From Megascapheus bottae (taxonomy: Eukaryota; Chordata; Mammalia; Rodentia; Geomyidae), in contig JANJXV010000048.1 of assembly GCA_024803745.1 (NCBI GenBank), positions 6,873,501-6,937,500 on the forward strand: a stretch of 64,000 bases of DNA. The letters are read 5' to 3'. The translations under genes were made by a program, and so were the position numbers. Shown in pieces: positions 45,451-57,679 of the stretch (position 1 is its first letter; each line of letters starts with the position of its first letter). The notes below the pieces were generated by a model. It saw nothing but the letters and a program-made list of their open reading frames with translations. It was not told the origin of the DNA and did not search any database.

Positions 45451-48400
45451 TCACTGTTAGGTTTATGGTTAGGTTGAGTATAAGGGTAGGGTTTAGCGTT
45501 AGAGTTAGGTTTGGGGTTAGGGTTAGGGTTAGGGTTAGGGTTAGTGTTGAGGTTAGGGTTAGGGTTAGGGTTAGGCTAAGGGTTAGGTTTAAGGTTAGGG
45601 TTAGGGTAGGGGTAAGGGTCAGGGTTAGGGTAAATGTTAGGGTTAGGGTTAGGGTTAGGGTTAGGGAGAGGGTAAGGATTAGGGTTAGTTTTAGGGTTAC
45701 GGTTACGGTAAGGATTAGGGTTAGGTTTAGGGTTACGGTAAGGGTTAGGGTTAGATTTAGGGTTAGGGTAAGTGTAAGGGTTAGGGTTATGGTTAGGGTT
45801 AGTGTTAGGTTTAGGGTAAGGGTTAGGGTTAGGGTTAGTGTTAGGTTTAGGGTTAAATTTAGGGTTAGGGTTAGGGAGAGGGTAAGGATTAGGGTTAGGG
45901 TTAGGGTTAGGGTTAGGTTTAGGGTAAGCATTAGGGTTAGGTTTAGCATTAGGGTAAGGGTTAGGGTTTGGGTAGGGTTAGATTTAGTATTAGGGTAAGT
46001 GTAAGGGTTAGCGTTAGGGTTAGGTTTAGGGTAAGGGTAAGGTTCAGGGTTAGGGTTAGGGTAAGAGAAAGAGTTAGGCTTAGGGTTAGGGGTTAGGGTT
46101 AGGGTCAGTTTTAGGGTTAGGGTAAGGGAAAGGTTTAGGGTTAGGGGTAGGTTAAGGGTTAGGGTTAGGGTTAGGGTTAGGGTTAGGGTAAGGGTTAGGG
46201 TTAGGTTTAGGGTTAGCATGAGCGTTAGGGTTAGGGTTAGGGTTAGGTGTTAGGGTTAATGTTAGGGTTAGGGTAAGAGTTAGGGTTTGTTTAGGGTAAG
46301 GGTTACCGTTATAGTTAGGGTTAAGGTAAGGCTAAGCGTTAGAGTTTGGGTTAGGGTTAGGGTAAGGGTTAGGGTTAGGATTATGGTTAGGGTGTGCGTT
46401 AGGGTTAGGGTTACGGTTAGGGGTTAGTGTTAGTGTTAGGGTTAGGGTAAGGGTTAGGGTTAGGGTTAGGATTATGGTTAGATTTAGGGTTAGGGTAAGG
46501 GCTAGGGTTAGGGTTAGGGTTAGGTTAAGATAAGGATTAGATTTAGGGTTAGGGTTAGGGTTAGGGTTAGGGTAAGGGTAAGTGTAAGGTTTAGGGTTAA
46601 GGTTAGGATAAGGGTAAGGGTTAGGGTTAGGTTTAGGGTTAGAGTTAAGGTTAGGGTTAGTGTTAGGGTTAGGGTAAGGGTAAAGGTGAGGGTTAGGTTA
46701 AGGGTTAGGGTAAGGGTTATGTTTAGGGGTTGGGGTTAGGGTTAGGGTTAGGGTAAGTGTTAGGGTTAGGGTTAGGTTTAGGGTAAAAGTTAGTGTTAGG
46801 GTTAGGGTTACGGTTAGGCTAAGGTGTTTGGTTTAGGGTTAGGGTTAGGGTTAGGGTAAGGGTAGGGGTTAGGGATAGGGTTAGGTTTAGGGTTAGGGTT
46901 AGGGTAAGGGTAAGGGTTTGGGTTAAGGTTAGGGTTAGGGTTAGGTTTAGGGTTAGGGCAAGGATTAGGGTTAGGGTAACGGTTAGGGTTAGGGTTAGGG
47001 TTAGGGTTAGGTTAGGGGTTAAGGTTAGGGTAAGAGTAAGGGTTAGGGTTAGGGTTAGGGTTAGGGTTAGGGTCAGGGTAAGAGTTAGGGTTAGGGTTAG
47101 GGTTAGGTTTAGGTTTAGGCTTAGGGTAAGGGTAAGGGTTAGGTTTAGGTTTAGTTTCAGGGTTAGGGTTAGGGTAAGGGTTAGGGTTAGGGTTAGTGTT
47201 AGGGTTAGGGTTATGTTTAGGGTTAGGGTTACCGTAAGGGTGAGGGTTAGGGTTAGGGTTAGGGGTCACGATTAGGTTTAGGGTTAGGTTTAGGATAAGG
47301 GTAAGGTTTAGCGTTAGAGTTAGGTTTGGGGTTAGGGTTAGGGTTAGGGTTAGGGTTAGTGTTGAGGTTAGGGTTAGGGTAAGGTTAGGCTAAGGGTTAG
47401 GTTTAAGGTTAGTGTTAGGGTAAGGGTAAGGGTCAGGGTTAGGGTTAGGTTTAGGGTAAATGTTAGGGTTAGGGTTAGGGTTAGGGTTAGGGAGAGGGTA
47501 AGGATTATGGTTAGTTTTAGGGTTACGGTTACGGTAAGGATTAGGGTTAGGTTTAGGGTTACGGTAAGGGTTAGGGTTAGATTTAGGGTTAGGGTAAGTG
47601 TAAGGGTTAAGGTTAGGGTTAGGATTAGTGTTAGGTTTAGGGTAAGGGTTAGGGTTAGGGTTAGTGTTAGGTTTAGGGTTAAATTTAGGGTTAGGGTTAG
47701 GGAGAGGTAAGGATTAGGGTTAGGGTTAGGGTTAGGGTTAGGTTTAGGGTAAGCATTAGGGTTAGGTTTAGCATTAGGGTAAGGGTTAGGGTTTGGGTAG
47801 GGTTAGATTTAGGGTTAGGGTAAGTGTAAGGGTTAGCGTTAGGGTTAGGTTTAGGGTAAGGGTAAGGTTCAGGGTTAGGGTTAGGGTAAGAGAAAGAGTT
47901 AGGCTTAGGGTTAGGGGTTAGGTTTATGGTTAGGGTTCTATTTAGGGTTAGGGTAAGGGAAAGGTTTAGGGTTAGGTGTAGGTTAAGGGTTAGGGTTATG
48001 GTAAGTGTAAGGTTTAGGGTTAGGTTTAGGGTTGGGGTTAGGGTTACGGTTAGGGGTAGGGTAAGGGTTAGGGCTAGGGTTAGGGTTAAGGTTAGGGTAA
48101 GGGTTAGGGTTAGGTTTAGGGTTAGCGTGAGCGTTAGGGTTAGGGTTAGGGTTAGGTGTTAGGGTTAGGGTTAGGGTTAGGGTAAGCGTTAGGGTTAGGT
48201 TTAGGGTAAGGGTTACCTTTAGAGTTAGGGTTAAGGTAAGGCTAAGCGTTAGAGTTTGGGTTAGGGTTAGGGTAAGGGTTAGGGTTAGGATTAGGGTTAG
48301 GGTGAGCGTTAGGTTTAGGGTTACGGTTAGGGGTTAGGTTTAGTGGTAGGGTTAGGGTAAGGCTTAGGGTTAGGGTTAGGGTTAGGGTTAAGACTAGGGT

Positions 48401-51400
48401 AAGTCTAAGGGTTAGAGTTAGGGTTAGGATAAGGGTTAGGGTTAGGGTTAGGGTTAGGTTTAGGTTTAGGGTTAGGCTTAGGGTAAGGATTAGTGTTAGG
48501 GTTAGGGTTGGGGTTAGGTTTAGAGTAAATGTAAGGGAAAGGGTTAAGGTTAGGATTAGGGTTAGGGTTAGGGTTAGGGTTAGGATTAGGGTTAGGGTTA
48601 GGCTTAGGGTACGGACTAGTGTTAGGGTTATGGTTGGGTTTAGGTTTAGGGTTAGGGTAAGGGTAAGGGTTAGGGTTAGGGTTAGTGTTAGGGTCAGGGT
48701 AAGAGTTAGGGTTAGGGTTAGGCTTAGGCTTAGGTTTAGGTTTAGGCTTGGGGTAAGGGTAAGGGTTAGGGTTAGGTTTAGTTTCAAGGTTAGGGGTAGG
48801 GTAAGGGTTAGGGTTAGGGTTAGTGTTAGGGTGAGGGTTATGTTTAGGGTTAGGGTTAGCGTAAGGGTGAGGGTTAGGGTTAGGGTTAGGGGTCAGGGTT
48901 AGGTTTAGGGTTAGGTTTAGGATAAGGGTAAGGTTTAGCGTTAGAGTTAGGTTTGGGGTTAGGGTTATGGTTAGGTTTAGGGTTAGGGTTAGTGTTGAGG
49001 TTAGGGTTAGGGTTAGGGTTAGGCTAAGCGTTAGGTTTAAGTTTAGTGTTAGGGTAAGGGTAAGGGTCAGGGTTAGGGTTAGGTTTAGGGTAAATGTTAG
49101 GGTTAGGGTTAGGGTTAGGGTTAGGGAGAGGGTAAGGATTAGGGTTAGTTTTAGGGTTACGGTTACGGTAAAGATTAGGGTTAGGTTTAGGGTTAGGGTA
49201 AGGGTTAGGGTTAGATTTAGGGTTAGGGTAAGTGTAAGTGTTAGGGTTATGGTTAGGCTTAGTGTTAGGTTTAGGGTAAGGGTTAGGGTTAGGGTTAGTG
49301 TTAGGTTTAGGGATAAGTTTAGGGTTAGGGTTAGGGAGAGGGTAAGGATTAGGGTTAGGGTTAGAGTTAGGTTTACGGTAAGCATTATGGTTAGGTTTAG
49401 CATTAGGGTAAGGGTTACGGTTAGATTAGGGTTAGATTTAGGGTTAGGGTAAGTGTAAGGTTTAGCATTAGGGTTAGGTTTAGGGTAAGGGTAAGGTTCA
49501 GGGTTAGGGTTAGGGTAAGAGAAAGAGTTAGGCTTAGGGTTAGGGGTCAGGTTTAGGGTTAGGGTAAGGGAAAGGTTTAGGGTTAGGGGTAGGTTAAGGG
49601 TTAGGGTTAGGGTAAGGGTAGGGGTTAGGGTTAGGTTTAGGGTTGGGGTTAGTTTAAGGGTTAGGGTAAGAGTAAGGGTTAGGGTTAGGTTTAGGGTTAG
49701 GGTAAGGGTTAGGGTTAGGTTTAGGGTTAGCGTGAGCGTTAGGGTTAGGGTTAGGTGTTAGGGATAGGGTTATTGTTAGGGTAAGAGGTAGGGTTAGGGT
49801 TAGGGTAAGGGTTACGGTTAGAGTTAGGGTTAAGGTAAGGCTAAGCGTTAGAGTTTGGGTTAGGGTTAGGGTAAGGGTTAGGGTTAGGATTAGGGTTAGG
49901 GTGAGCGTTAGGGTTAGGGTTACGGTTAGGGGTTAGGGTTAGTGTTAGGGTTAGGGTAAGGGTTAGGGTTAGGGTTAGGCTTATGGTTAGATTTAGGGTT
50001 AGGGTAAGGGCTACGGTTAGGGTTAGGGTTAGGTTAAGATAAGGGTTAGATTTAGGGTTAGGGTTAGGGTTAGGGTTAGGGTAAGGGTAAGTGTAAGGTT
50101 TTGGGTTAAGGTTAGGATAAGGGTAAGGGTTAGGGTTAGGGTTAGGTTTAGAGTTAAGGTTAGGGTTAGTGTTAGGGTTAGGGTTAGGGTTAGGGTAAGG
50201 GTAAAGGTTAGGGTTAGGGTAAGGGTTAGGTTTAGGGTCAGGGTAAGAGTTAGGGTTAGGGTTAGGGTTAGGGTTAGGTTTAGGTTTAGGTTTAGGCTTA
50301 GGGTAAGGGTAAGGGTTAGGGTTAGGTTTAATTTCAGGGTTAGGGTTAGGGTATGGTTAAGTGTTAGGGTTAGTGTTAGGGTTAGGGTTAAGTTTAGGGT
50401 TAGGGTTAGGGTAAGGGTGAGGGTTAGGGTTAGGGGTCAGGGTTAGGTTTAGAGTTAGGTTTAGGATAAGGGTAAGGTTTAGCGTTAGAGTTAGGTTTGG
50501 GGTTAGGATTAGGGTTAGGGTTAGGGTTAGGGTTAGTGTTGAGGTTAGGGTTAGGGTTAGGGTTAGGCTAAGGGTTAGGTTTAAGGTTAGGGTTAGGGTA
50601 AGGGTAAGGGTCAGGGTTAGGGTTACTTTTAGGGTAAATGTTAGGGTTAGGGTTTGGGTTAGGGTTAGGGAGAGGGTAAGGATTAGGGTTAGTGTTAGGG
50701 TTACGGTTACGTTAAGGATTAGGGTTAGGTTTAGGGTTAGGGTAAGGCTTAGGGTTAGATTTAGGGTTAGGGTAAGTGTAAGGGTTAGGGTTAGGGTTAG
50801 GGTTAGTGTTAGGTTTAGGATAAGGGTTAGGGTTAGGGTTAGTGTTAGGTTTAGGGTTAAAGTTAGGGTTAGGGTTAGGGAGAGGGTAAGGATTAGGGTT
50901 AGGGTTAGGGTTAGGGTTAGGTTTATGGTAAGGATTAGGGTTAGGTTTAGCGTTAGGGTAAGGGTTAGGGTTAGGGTTAGGGTTAGATTTAGGGTTAGGG
51001 TACGTGTAATGGTTAGAGTTAGGGTTAGGTTTAGGGTAAGGGTAAGGTTCAGGTTTAGGGTTAGGGTTAGGTTTGGGGTTAGGGTTAGGGTAAGAGAAAG
51101 AGTTAGGCTTAGGGTTAGGGGTTAGGGTGAGGGTTAGGGTTAGTTTTAGGGTTAGGATAAGGGAAAGGTTTAGGGTTAGGGGTAGGTTAAGAGTTAGGGT
51201 AAGAGTAAGGATTAGGGTTAGGTTTAGGGTTGGGGTTAGGGTTAGGGTTAGGGGTAGGTTAAGGGTTAGGGTTAGGGTAAGGGTTAGGGTGAGGTTTAGG
51301 GTTAGCGTGAGCGTTAGGGTTAGGGTTACGGTTAGGGGTTAGGGTTAGGGTTAGGGTAAGAGTTAGGGTTAGGTTTAGGGTAAGGGTTACGGTTAGAGTT

Positions 51401-54400
51401 AGGGTTAAGGTAAGGCTAAGCGTTAGAGTTTGGGTTAGGGTTAGGGTAAGGGTTAGGGTTAGGATAAGGGTTAGGGTGAGCGTTAGGGTTAGGGTTACGG
51501 TTAGGGGTTAGGGTTAGTGTTAGGGTTAGGGTAAGGGTTAGGGTTAGGGTTAGGGTTAACGTTAGGGTAAGTCTAAGGGTTAGAGTTAGGGTTAGGGTAA
51601 GGGTCAGGGTTTGGGTTAGAGTTAGGTTTAGGTTTAGGGTTAGGCTTAGGGTAAGGATTAGTGTTAGGGTTAGGGTTGGGGTTAGGTTTAGGGTTAATGT
51701 ATGGGTAAGGGTTAGGGTTAGGATTAGGGTTAGGGTTAGGGTTAGGGTTAGGATTAGGGTTAGAGTTAGGCTTAGTGTACGGACTAGTATTAGGGTTAGG
51801 GTTGGGTTTAGGTTTAGGGTTAGGGTAAGCATAAGGGTTAGGGTTACGGTTAGGGTTAGGGCTTAGAGTAAGGGTTAGGGTTAGATTTAGGTTTAGGGTA
51901 AGGGTACGGTATAGGTTTAGGGTTTGGTTTGGGGTTAGGGTTAGGGTAAGAGTAAGGGTTAGGGTTAGGCTTAGGGTTAGGGTTAGGGTTAGGGTTAGGT
52001 TAAGATAAGGGTTAGATTTGGGGTTAGGGTTAGGGTTAGGGTAAGGGTAAGTGTAAGGTTTAGGGTTAAGGTTAGGATAAGGGTAAGGGTTAGTGTTAGG
52101 GTTAGGGTTAGGGTTAGGGTAAGGGTAAAGGTTAGGGTTAGTTTAACGGTAAGGGTAAGGGTTAGGTTTAGCGTTTGGAGTTAGGGTTAGGGTTAGGGTA
52201 AGTGTTAGGGTTAGGGTTAGGTTTAGGGTAAAATTTAGGGTTAGGGTTAGGGTTAGGGTTAGGTTTAGGTTTAACCTTAGGGTAAGGGTAAGGGTTAGGT
52301 TTAGGTTTAGTTTCAGGGTTAGGGTTAGGGTAAGTGTTAGGGTTAGGGTTAGGGTTAGGGTTAAGTTTAGGGTTAGGGTTAGGGTAAGGGTTAGGGTTAG
52401 GGTTGGGGTTAGGGGTCAGGGTTAGGTTTAAGGTTAGGTTTAGGATAAGGGTTAGGTTTAGCGTTAGAGTTAGGTTTGGGGTTAGGTTTAGGGTTAGGGT
52501 TAGGGTTAGGGTTAGTGTTGAGGTTAGGGTTAGGGTTAGGGTTAGGCTAAGGGTTAGGTTTAAGGTTAGGGTTAGGGTAAGGTTAAGGGTCAGGGTTAGG
52601 GTTAGGTTTAGGGTAAATTTTAGGGTTAGGGTTAGTGTTAGGGAGAGGGTAACGATTAGGCTTAGTGTTAGGTTTACGGTTATGGTAAGGATTAGGGTTA
52701 GGTTTAGGGTTAGGGTAAGGGTTAGGGTAAGTGTAAGGGTTAGGGTTAGGGTTGGGGTTAGTGTTAGGTTTAGGGTAAGGGTTAGGGTTAGGGTTAGTGT
52801 TAGGTTTAGGGTTAAAGTTAGGGTAAGGTTTAGGGAGAGGGTAAGGATTAGGGTTAGGGTTAGGGTTAGGGTTAGGTTTAGGGTAAGCATTAGGGTTAGG
52901 TTTAGCGTTAGGGTAAGGGTTAGGGTTAGGGTAGGGTTAGATTTAGGGTTAGGGTAAGTGTGAGGGTTAGCGTTAGGGTTAGGTTTAGGGTAAGTGTAAG
53001 GTTCAGGGTTAGGGTTAGGGTAAGAGAAAGAGTTAGGCTTAGGGTTAGGGGTTAGGGTTAGGGTTAGGGTTAGTTTTAGGGTTAGGGTAAGGGAAAGGTT
53101 TAGGGTTAGGGGTAGGTTAAGTGTTAGGGTTAGGGTAAGGGTAAGGGTTAGGGTTAGGTTTAGGGTTGGGGTTAGGGTTAGGGGTAGGGGTAGGGTAAGG
53201 GTTAGGGTTAGGGTAAGGGTTAGGGTTAGGGTAAGGGTTAGGGTTAGGTTTAGGGTTAGCGTGAGCGTTAGGGTTAGGGTTAGGGTTAGGTGTTAGGGTT
53301 AGGGTTGGGGTTAGGGTAAGAGTTAGGGTTAGGTTTAGGGTAAGGGTTACCGTTAGAGTTAGGGTTTAGGTAAGGCTAAGCGTTAGAGTTTGGGTTAGGG
53401 TTAGGGTATGGGTTAGGGTTAGGATTAGGGTTAGGGTGAGCGTTAGGGTTAGGGTTACGGTTAGGGGTTAGGGTTAGTGTTAGTGTTAGGGTAAGGGTTA
53501 GGGTTAGGGTTAAGGTTAGGGTAAGTCTAAGGGTTAGAGTTAGGGTTAGGATAAGGGTTAGGGTTAGGGTTAGGGTTAGGTTTAGGTTTAGGGTTAGGTT
53601 TAGGGTAAGGATTAGTGTTAGGGTTAGGGTTCGGGTTAGGTTTAGCGTTAATGTAAGGGTAAGGGTTAGGGTTAGGATTAGGGTTAGGGTTAGGGTTAGG
53701 GTTAGGATTAGGGTTAGGGTTAGGCTTATGGTACGGACTAGTGTTAGGGTTATGGTTGGGTCTAGGTTTAGGGTTAGGGTAAGGGTAAGGGTTAGGGTTA
53801 GGGTTAGGGTTAGGGTTAGGATTAGGTTTAGGGTTATGGTAAGTGTTAGGGTTAGGGTTAGTGTTAGGGATAGGATAAGGGTAAGAGTTAGGGTTAGGGG
53901 TCAGGTTTAGGGTTATGGTTAAGTTTAAGGTTAGGTTTAGAGTAAGGGTAAAGGTGAGGGTTAGGGTTAGGGTTAGTTTTAGCGTTAGGGTTAGGTTTAG
54001 GGTTGGGGTTAGGGGTAGGGTAAGGGTTAGGGTTAGGGTTAGGGTAAGGGTTAGGGTGAGGTTTAGGGTTAGCGTGAGCGTTAGGGTTAGGGTTATGGTT
54101 AGGGGTTAGGGTTAGGGTTAGGGTAAGAGTTAGGGTTAGGTTTAGGGTAAGGGTTACGGTTAGAGTTAGGGTTAAGGTAAGGCTAAGCGTTAGAGTTTGG
54201 GTTAGGGTTAGGGTAAGGGTTAGGGTTAGGATTAGGGTTAGGGTGAGCATTAGGGTTAGGGTTACGGTTAGGGGTTAGGGTTAGTGTTAGGGTTAGGGTA
54301 AGGGTTAGGGTTAGGGTTAGGGTTAAGGTGAGGGTAAGTCAAAGGGTTAGAGTTAGGGTTAGGATAAGGATTAGGGTTAGGGTTAGGGTTAGGTTTAGGT

Positions 54401-56200
54401 TTAGGGTTAGGCTTAGGGTAAGGATTAGTGTTAGGGTTAGGGTTGAGGTTAGGTTTAGGGTTAATGTATGGGTAAGGGTTAGGGTTAGGATTAGGGTTAG
54501 GGTTAGGGTTAGGGTTAGGATTAGGGTTAGGGTTAGGCTTAGTGTACGGACTAGTATTAGGGTTAGGGTTGGGTTTAGGTTTAGGGTTAGGGTTAGGGTT
54601 AGGGTTAGGGTTAGGGTAAGTGTAAGTGTAAGGTTTAGGGTTAAGGTTAGGATAAGGGTAAGGGTTAGGGTTAGGTTTAGGGTTAGAGTTAAGGTTAGGG
54701 TTAGTGTTAGGGTTAGGGTTAGGGTAAGGGTAAAGGTTAGAGTTAGTTTAAGGGTAAGGGTAAGGGTTAGGTTTAGCGTTTGGAGTTAGGGTTAGGATTA
54801 GGGTAAGTGTTAGGGTTAGGGTTAGGTTTAGGGTAAAAGTTAGTGTTAGGGTTAGGGTTATGGTTAGGCTAAGGTGTTTGGTTTAGGGTTAGGTTTAGGG
54901 TTAGGGTAAGGGTTAGGTTTAGATTTAGGGTTAGGTTAAGTTTTAGGGTTCGGGTTAGGGTTAGGGTTAGTGTTAGGTTTAGGGTAAGGGTTAGGGTTAG
55001 GGTTAGTGTTAGGTTTAGGGTTAAAGTTAGGGTTAGATTTAGGGAGAGGGTAAGGATTAGGGTTAGGGTTAGGGTTAGCGTTAGGTTTAGGGTAACCATT
55101 AGGGTTAGGTTTAGCGTTAGGGTAAGTGTTACGGTTAGTGTAGGGTTAGATTTAGGGTTAGGGTAAGTGTAAGGGTTAGAGTTAGGGTTAGGTTTAGTGT
55201 AAGGGTAAGGTTCAGGGTTAGGGTTAGGGTAAGAGAAAGAGTTAGGCTTAGGGTTAGGGGTTAGGGTTAGGGTTAGGGTTAGTTTTAGGGTTAGGGTAAG
55301 GGAAAGGTTTAGGGTTAGGGGTAGGTTAAGGGTTAGGGTTAGGGTAAGGGTAAGGGTTAGGGTTAGGTTTAGGGTTGGGGTTAGGGTTAGGGTTAGGGGT
55401 AGGGTAAGGGTAAGGGTTAGGGTTAGGGTTAGGGTTAGGGTTAGGGTAAGGGTTAGGGTTAGGTTTAGGGTTAGCGTGAGCGTTAGGGTTAGGGTTAGGG
55501 TTAGCTGTTAGGGTTAGGGTTAGGGTTAGGGTAAGAGTTAGGGTTAGGTTTAGGGTAAGGGTTACCGATAGAGTTAGGGTTAAGGTAAGGCTAAGCGTTA
55601 GAGTTTGGTTAGGGTTAGGGTAAGGGTTAGGGTTAGGATTAGGGTTAGTGTGAGCGTTAGGGTTAGGGTTACGGTTAGGGGTTAGGGTTAGTGTTAGGGT
55701 TAGGGTAAGGGTTAGGGTTAGGGTTAGGGTTAAGGTTAGGGTAAGTCTAAGGTTTAGAGTTAGGGTTAGGATAAGGGTTAGGGTTAGGGTTAGGTTTAGG
55801 TTTAGGGTTAGGCTTAGGGTAAGGATTAGTGTTAGGGTTAGGGTTGGGGTTAGGTTTAGGGTTAATGTAAGGGTAAGGGTTAGGGTTAGGATTATGGTTA
55901 GGGTTAGGGTTAGGATTAGGGTTAGGGTTAGGCTTAGGGTACAGACTAGTGTTAAGGTTAGGTTTGGGTTTAGGTTTAGGGTTAGGTCAAGGGTAAGGGT
56001 TAGGGTTAGGGTTAGGGTTAGGGCTTAGGGTAAGGTTTAGGGTTAGATTTAGGTTTAGGGTAAGGGTACGGTATAGGTTTAGGGTTTGGTTTGGGGTTAG
56101 GGTTAAGGTAAGAGTAAGGGTTTGGGTTAGGCTTAGGGTTAGGCTAAGGCTTAGATTTAGGGTTAGGGTAAGGGCTAGGGTTAGGGTTAGGGTTAGGTTA
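45451..56200 (+). repeat. Higher-order array of ~1.5-2.0-kb units marked by module I
   Basis: GCTAAGCGTTAGAG is at 46,331, 48,241, 49,840, 51,415, 53,375, 54,182 and 55,590. It alternates with TAGCGTTAGAGTTAGG at 45,494, 47,309, 48,936, 50,480 and 52,459. Intervals are mostly 1,544-1,979 bp, with shorter units (807 and 1,408 bp) at the right. Most units carry GGGAGAGGG, GTTACGGTTACGG or a variant, GTGAGCG and GAGAAAGAG words. Module G (GACTAGT) is present at 48,610, 51,778, 53,732, 54,545 and 55,940, and absent from others. Module A appears at 46,817 and 54,867. Confidence 0.8.
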
Positions 56201-57643
56201 AGATAAGGGTTAGATTTAGGGTTAGGGTTAGGGTTAGGGTTAGGGTAAGGGTAAGTGTAAGGTTTAGGGTTAAGGTTAGGATAAGGGTAAGGGTTAGGGT
56301 TAGGGTTAGGGTTAGAGTTAAGGTTAGGGTTAGTGTTAGGGTTAGGGTTAGGGTTAGGGTAAGGGTAAAGGTTAGGGTTAGGGTAAGGGTTAGGTTTAGG
56401 GGTTGCGGTTAGGGTTAGGTTTAGGGTAAGTGTTAGGGTTAGGGTTAGGTTTAGGGTAAAAGTTAGTGTTAGGGTTAGGGTTACGGTTAGGCTAAGGTGT
56501 TTGGTTTAGGGTTAGGGTTAGGGTTAGGGTAAGGGTAGGGGTTAGGGTTAGGGTTACGTTTAGGGTTAGCGTTAGGGTTAGGGTAAGTGTAAGTGTTTGG
56601 GTTAAAGTTAGGGTTAGGTTAGGGCAAGGATTAGGGTTATCGTAAGGGTTAGGGTTAGGGTTAGGTTTAGTTTCAGGGTTAGGGTTAGGGTAAGGGTTAG
56701 GGTTAGGGTTAGTGTTAGGGTTAGGGTTAAGTTTAGGGTTAGTGTTAGGGTAAGGGAGAGGGTTAGGTTTAGGGTTAGGGGTCAGGGTTAGGTTTAGGGT
56801 TAGGTTTAGGATAAGGGTAAGGTTTAGCGTTAGAGTTAGTTTTGGGGTTAGGGTTAGGGTTAGGGTTAGGGTTAGGGTTGGTGTTGAGGTTAGGGTTACT
56901 GTTAGGTTTAGGGGTTAGAGTTAGGGTTATTGTTAGGGTTAGTGTAAGTTTAAGGGTGAGGGTTAGGGTTAGGGTTAGAGTAAGGGTAAAGTTTAGGATA
57001 GGGTTAGTGTAGGGTTAGGGATAGGGTTAGGGTAAGTTTTAGGGTTAGGGAAAGGTTAGGGTTACGGTTAGGGTTAGGGTAAGGGTAACTGTTAGAATTA
57101 GGGTTAGGGTTAGTGTTAGGGTTAGGGTAAGGGTAAGGGTTAGGGTTAGGGTTAGGGTTAGTGTTAGGGTTAGTGTTAGGTTTAGGGTTAGGGTTAGGGT
57201 AAGGGTTAGTGTAAGTGTAAGGCTTAGGATTAATGTTAGGGTTAGGTTTAGGGTTAGGGTTAGGGTTAGGGTAAGGGGAAGGGTTAGGGTTAGGGTTATC
57301 GTTAGGTTAAGGGTTAATGTTAGGGTTAGGGTTAAGGCTAGGGTTAGTGTTAGGGTTAGGGAGAGGTTTAGGGTAATGGTAAGGTTTGGGGTTAGTGTTA
57401 GGGTTAGTGTTAAGGTTAGGGTTAGGGTTAGGGTTAGGCTAAGGGTTAGGGTTAGGGTTAGGGTAACGGTTAGGGTTTGTGTTAGGGTTAGTGTTAGAGT
57501 TAGGGTTAGCATTAGGGTAAGGGTTAGGGTTAGGGTTAGGGTAAGGGTTAGGATTAGGGGTTAGGGTTAGGTTTAGGGTAAGGATTAGGTATAGGGATTA
57601 GGGTTAGGGTTACGGTTAGTTTAAGGGTTAGGGTTAGGGTTAC

Positions 57644-57679
<36 letters not shown>

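Noticed and set aside
44669..46219. 516-codon open frame on the - strand, and all other long frames, as protein-coding genes
   Set aside because: The products are Leu-Thr/Asn-Pro or Val-Arg/Leu-Gly dipeptide strings fixed by the hexamer. They carry no domain, no start context and no codon bias, and they change type wherever a 5- or 7-bp unit shifts the register.
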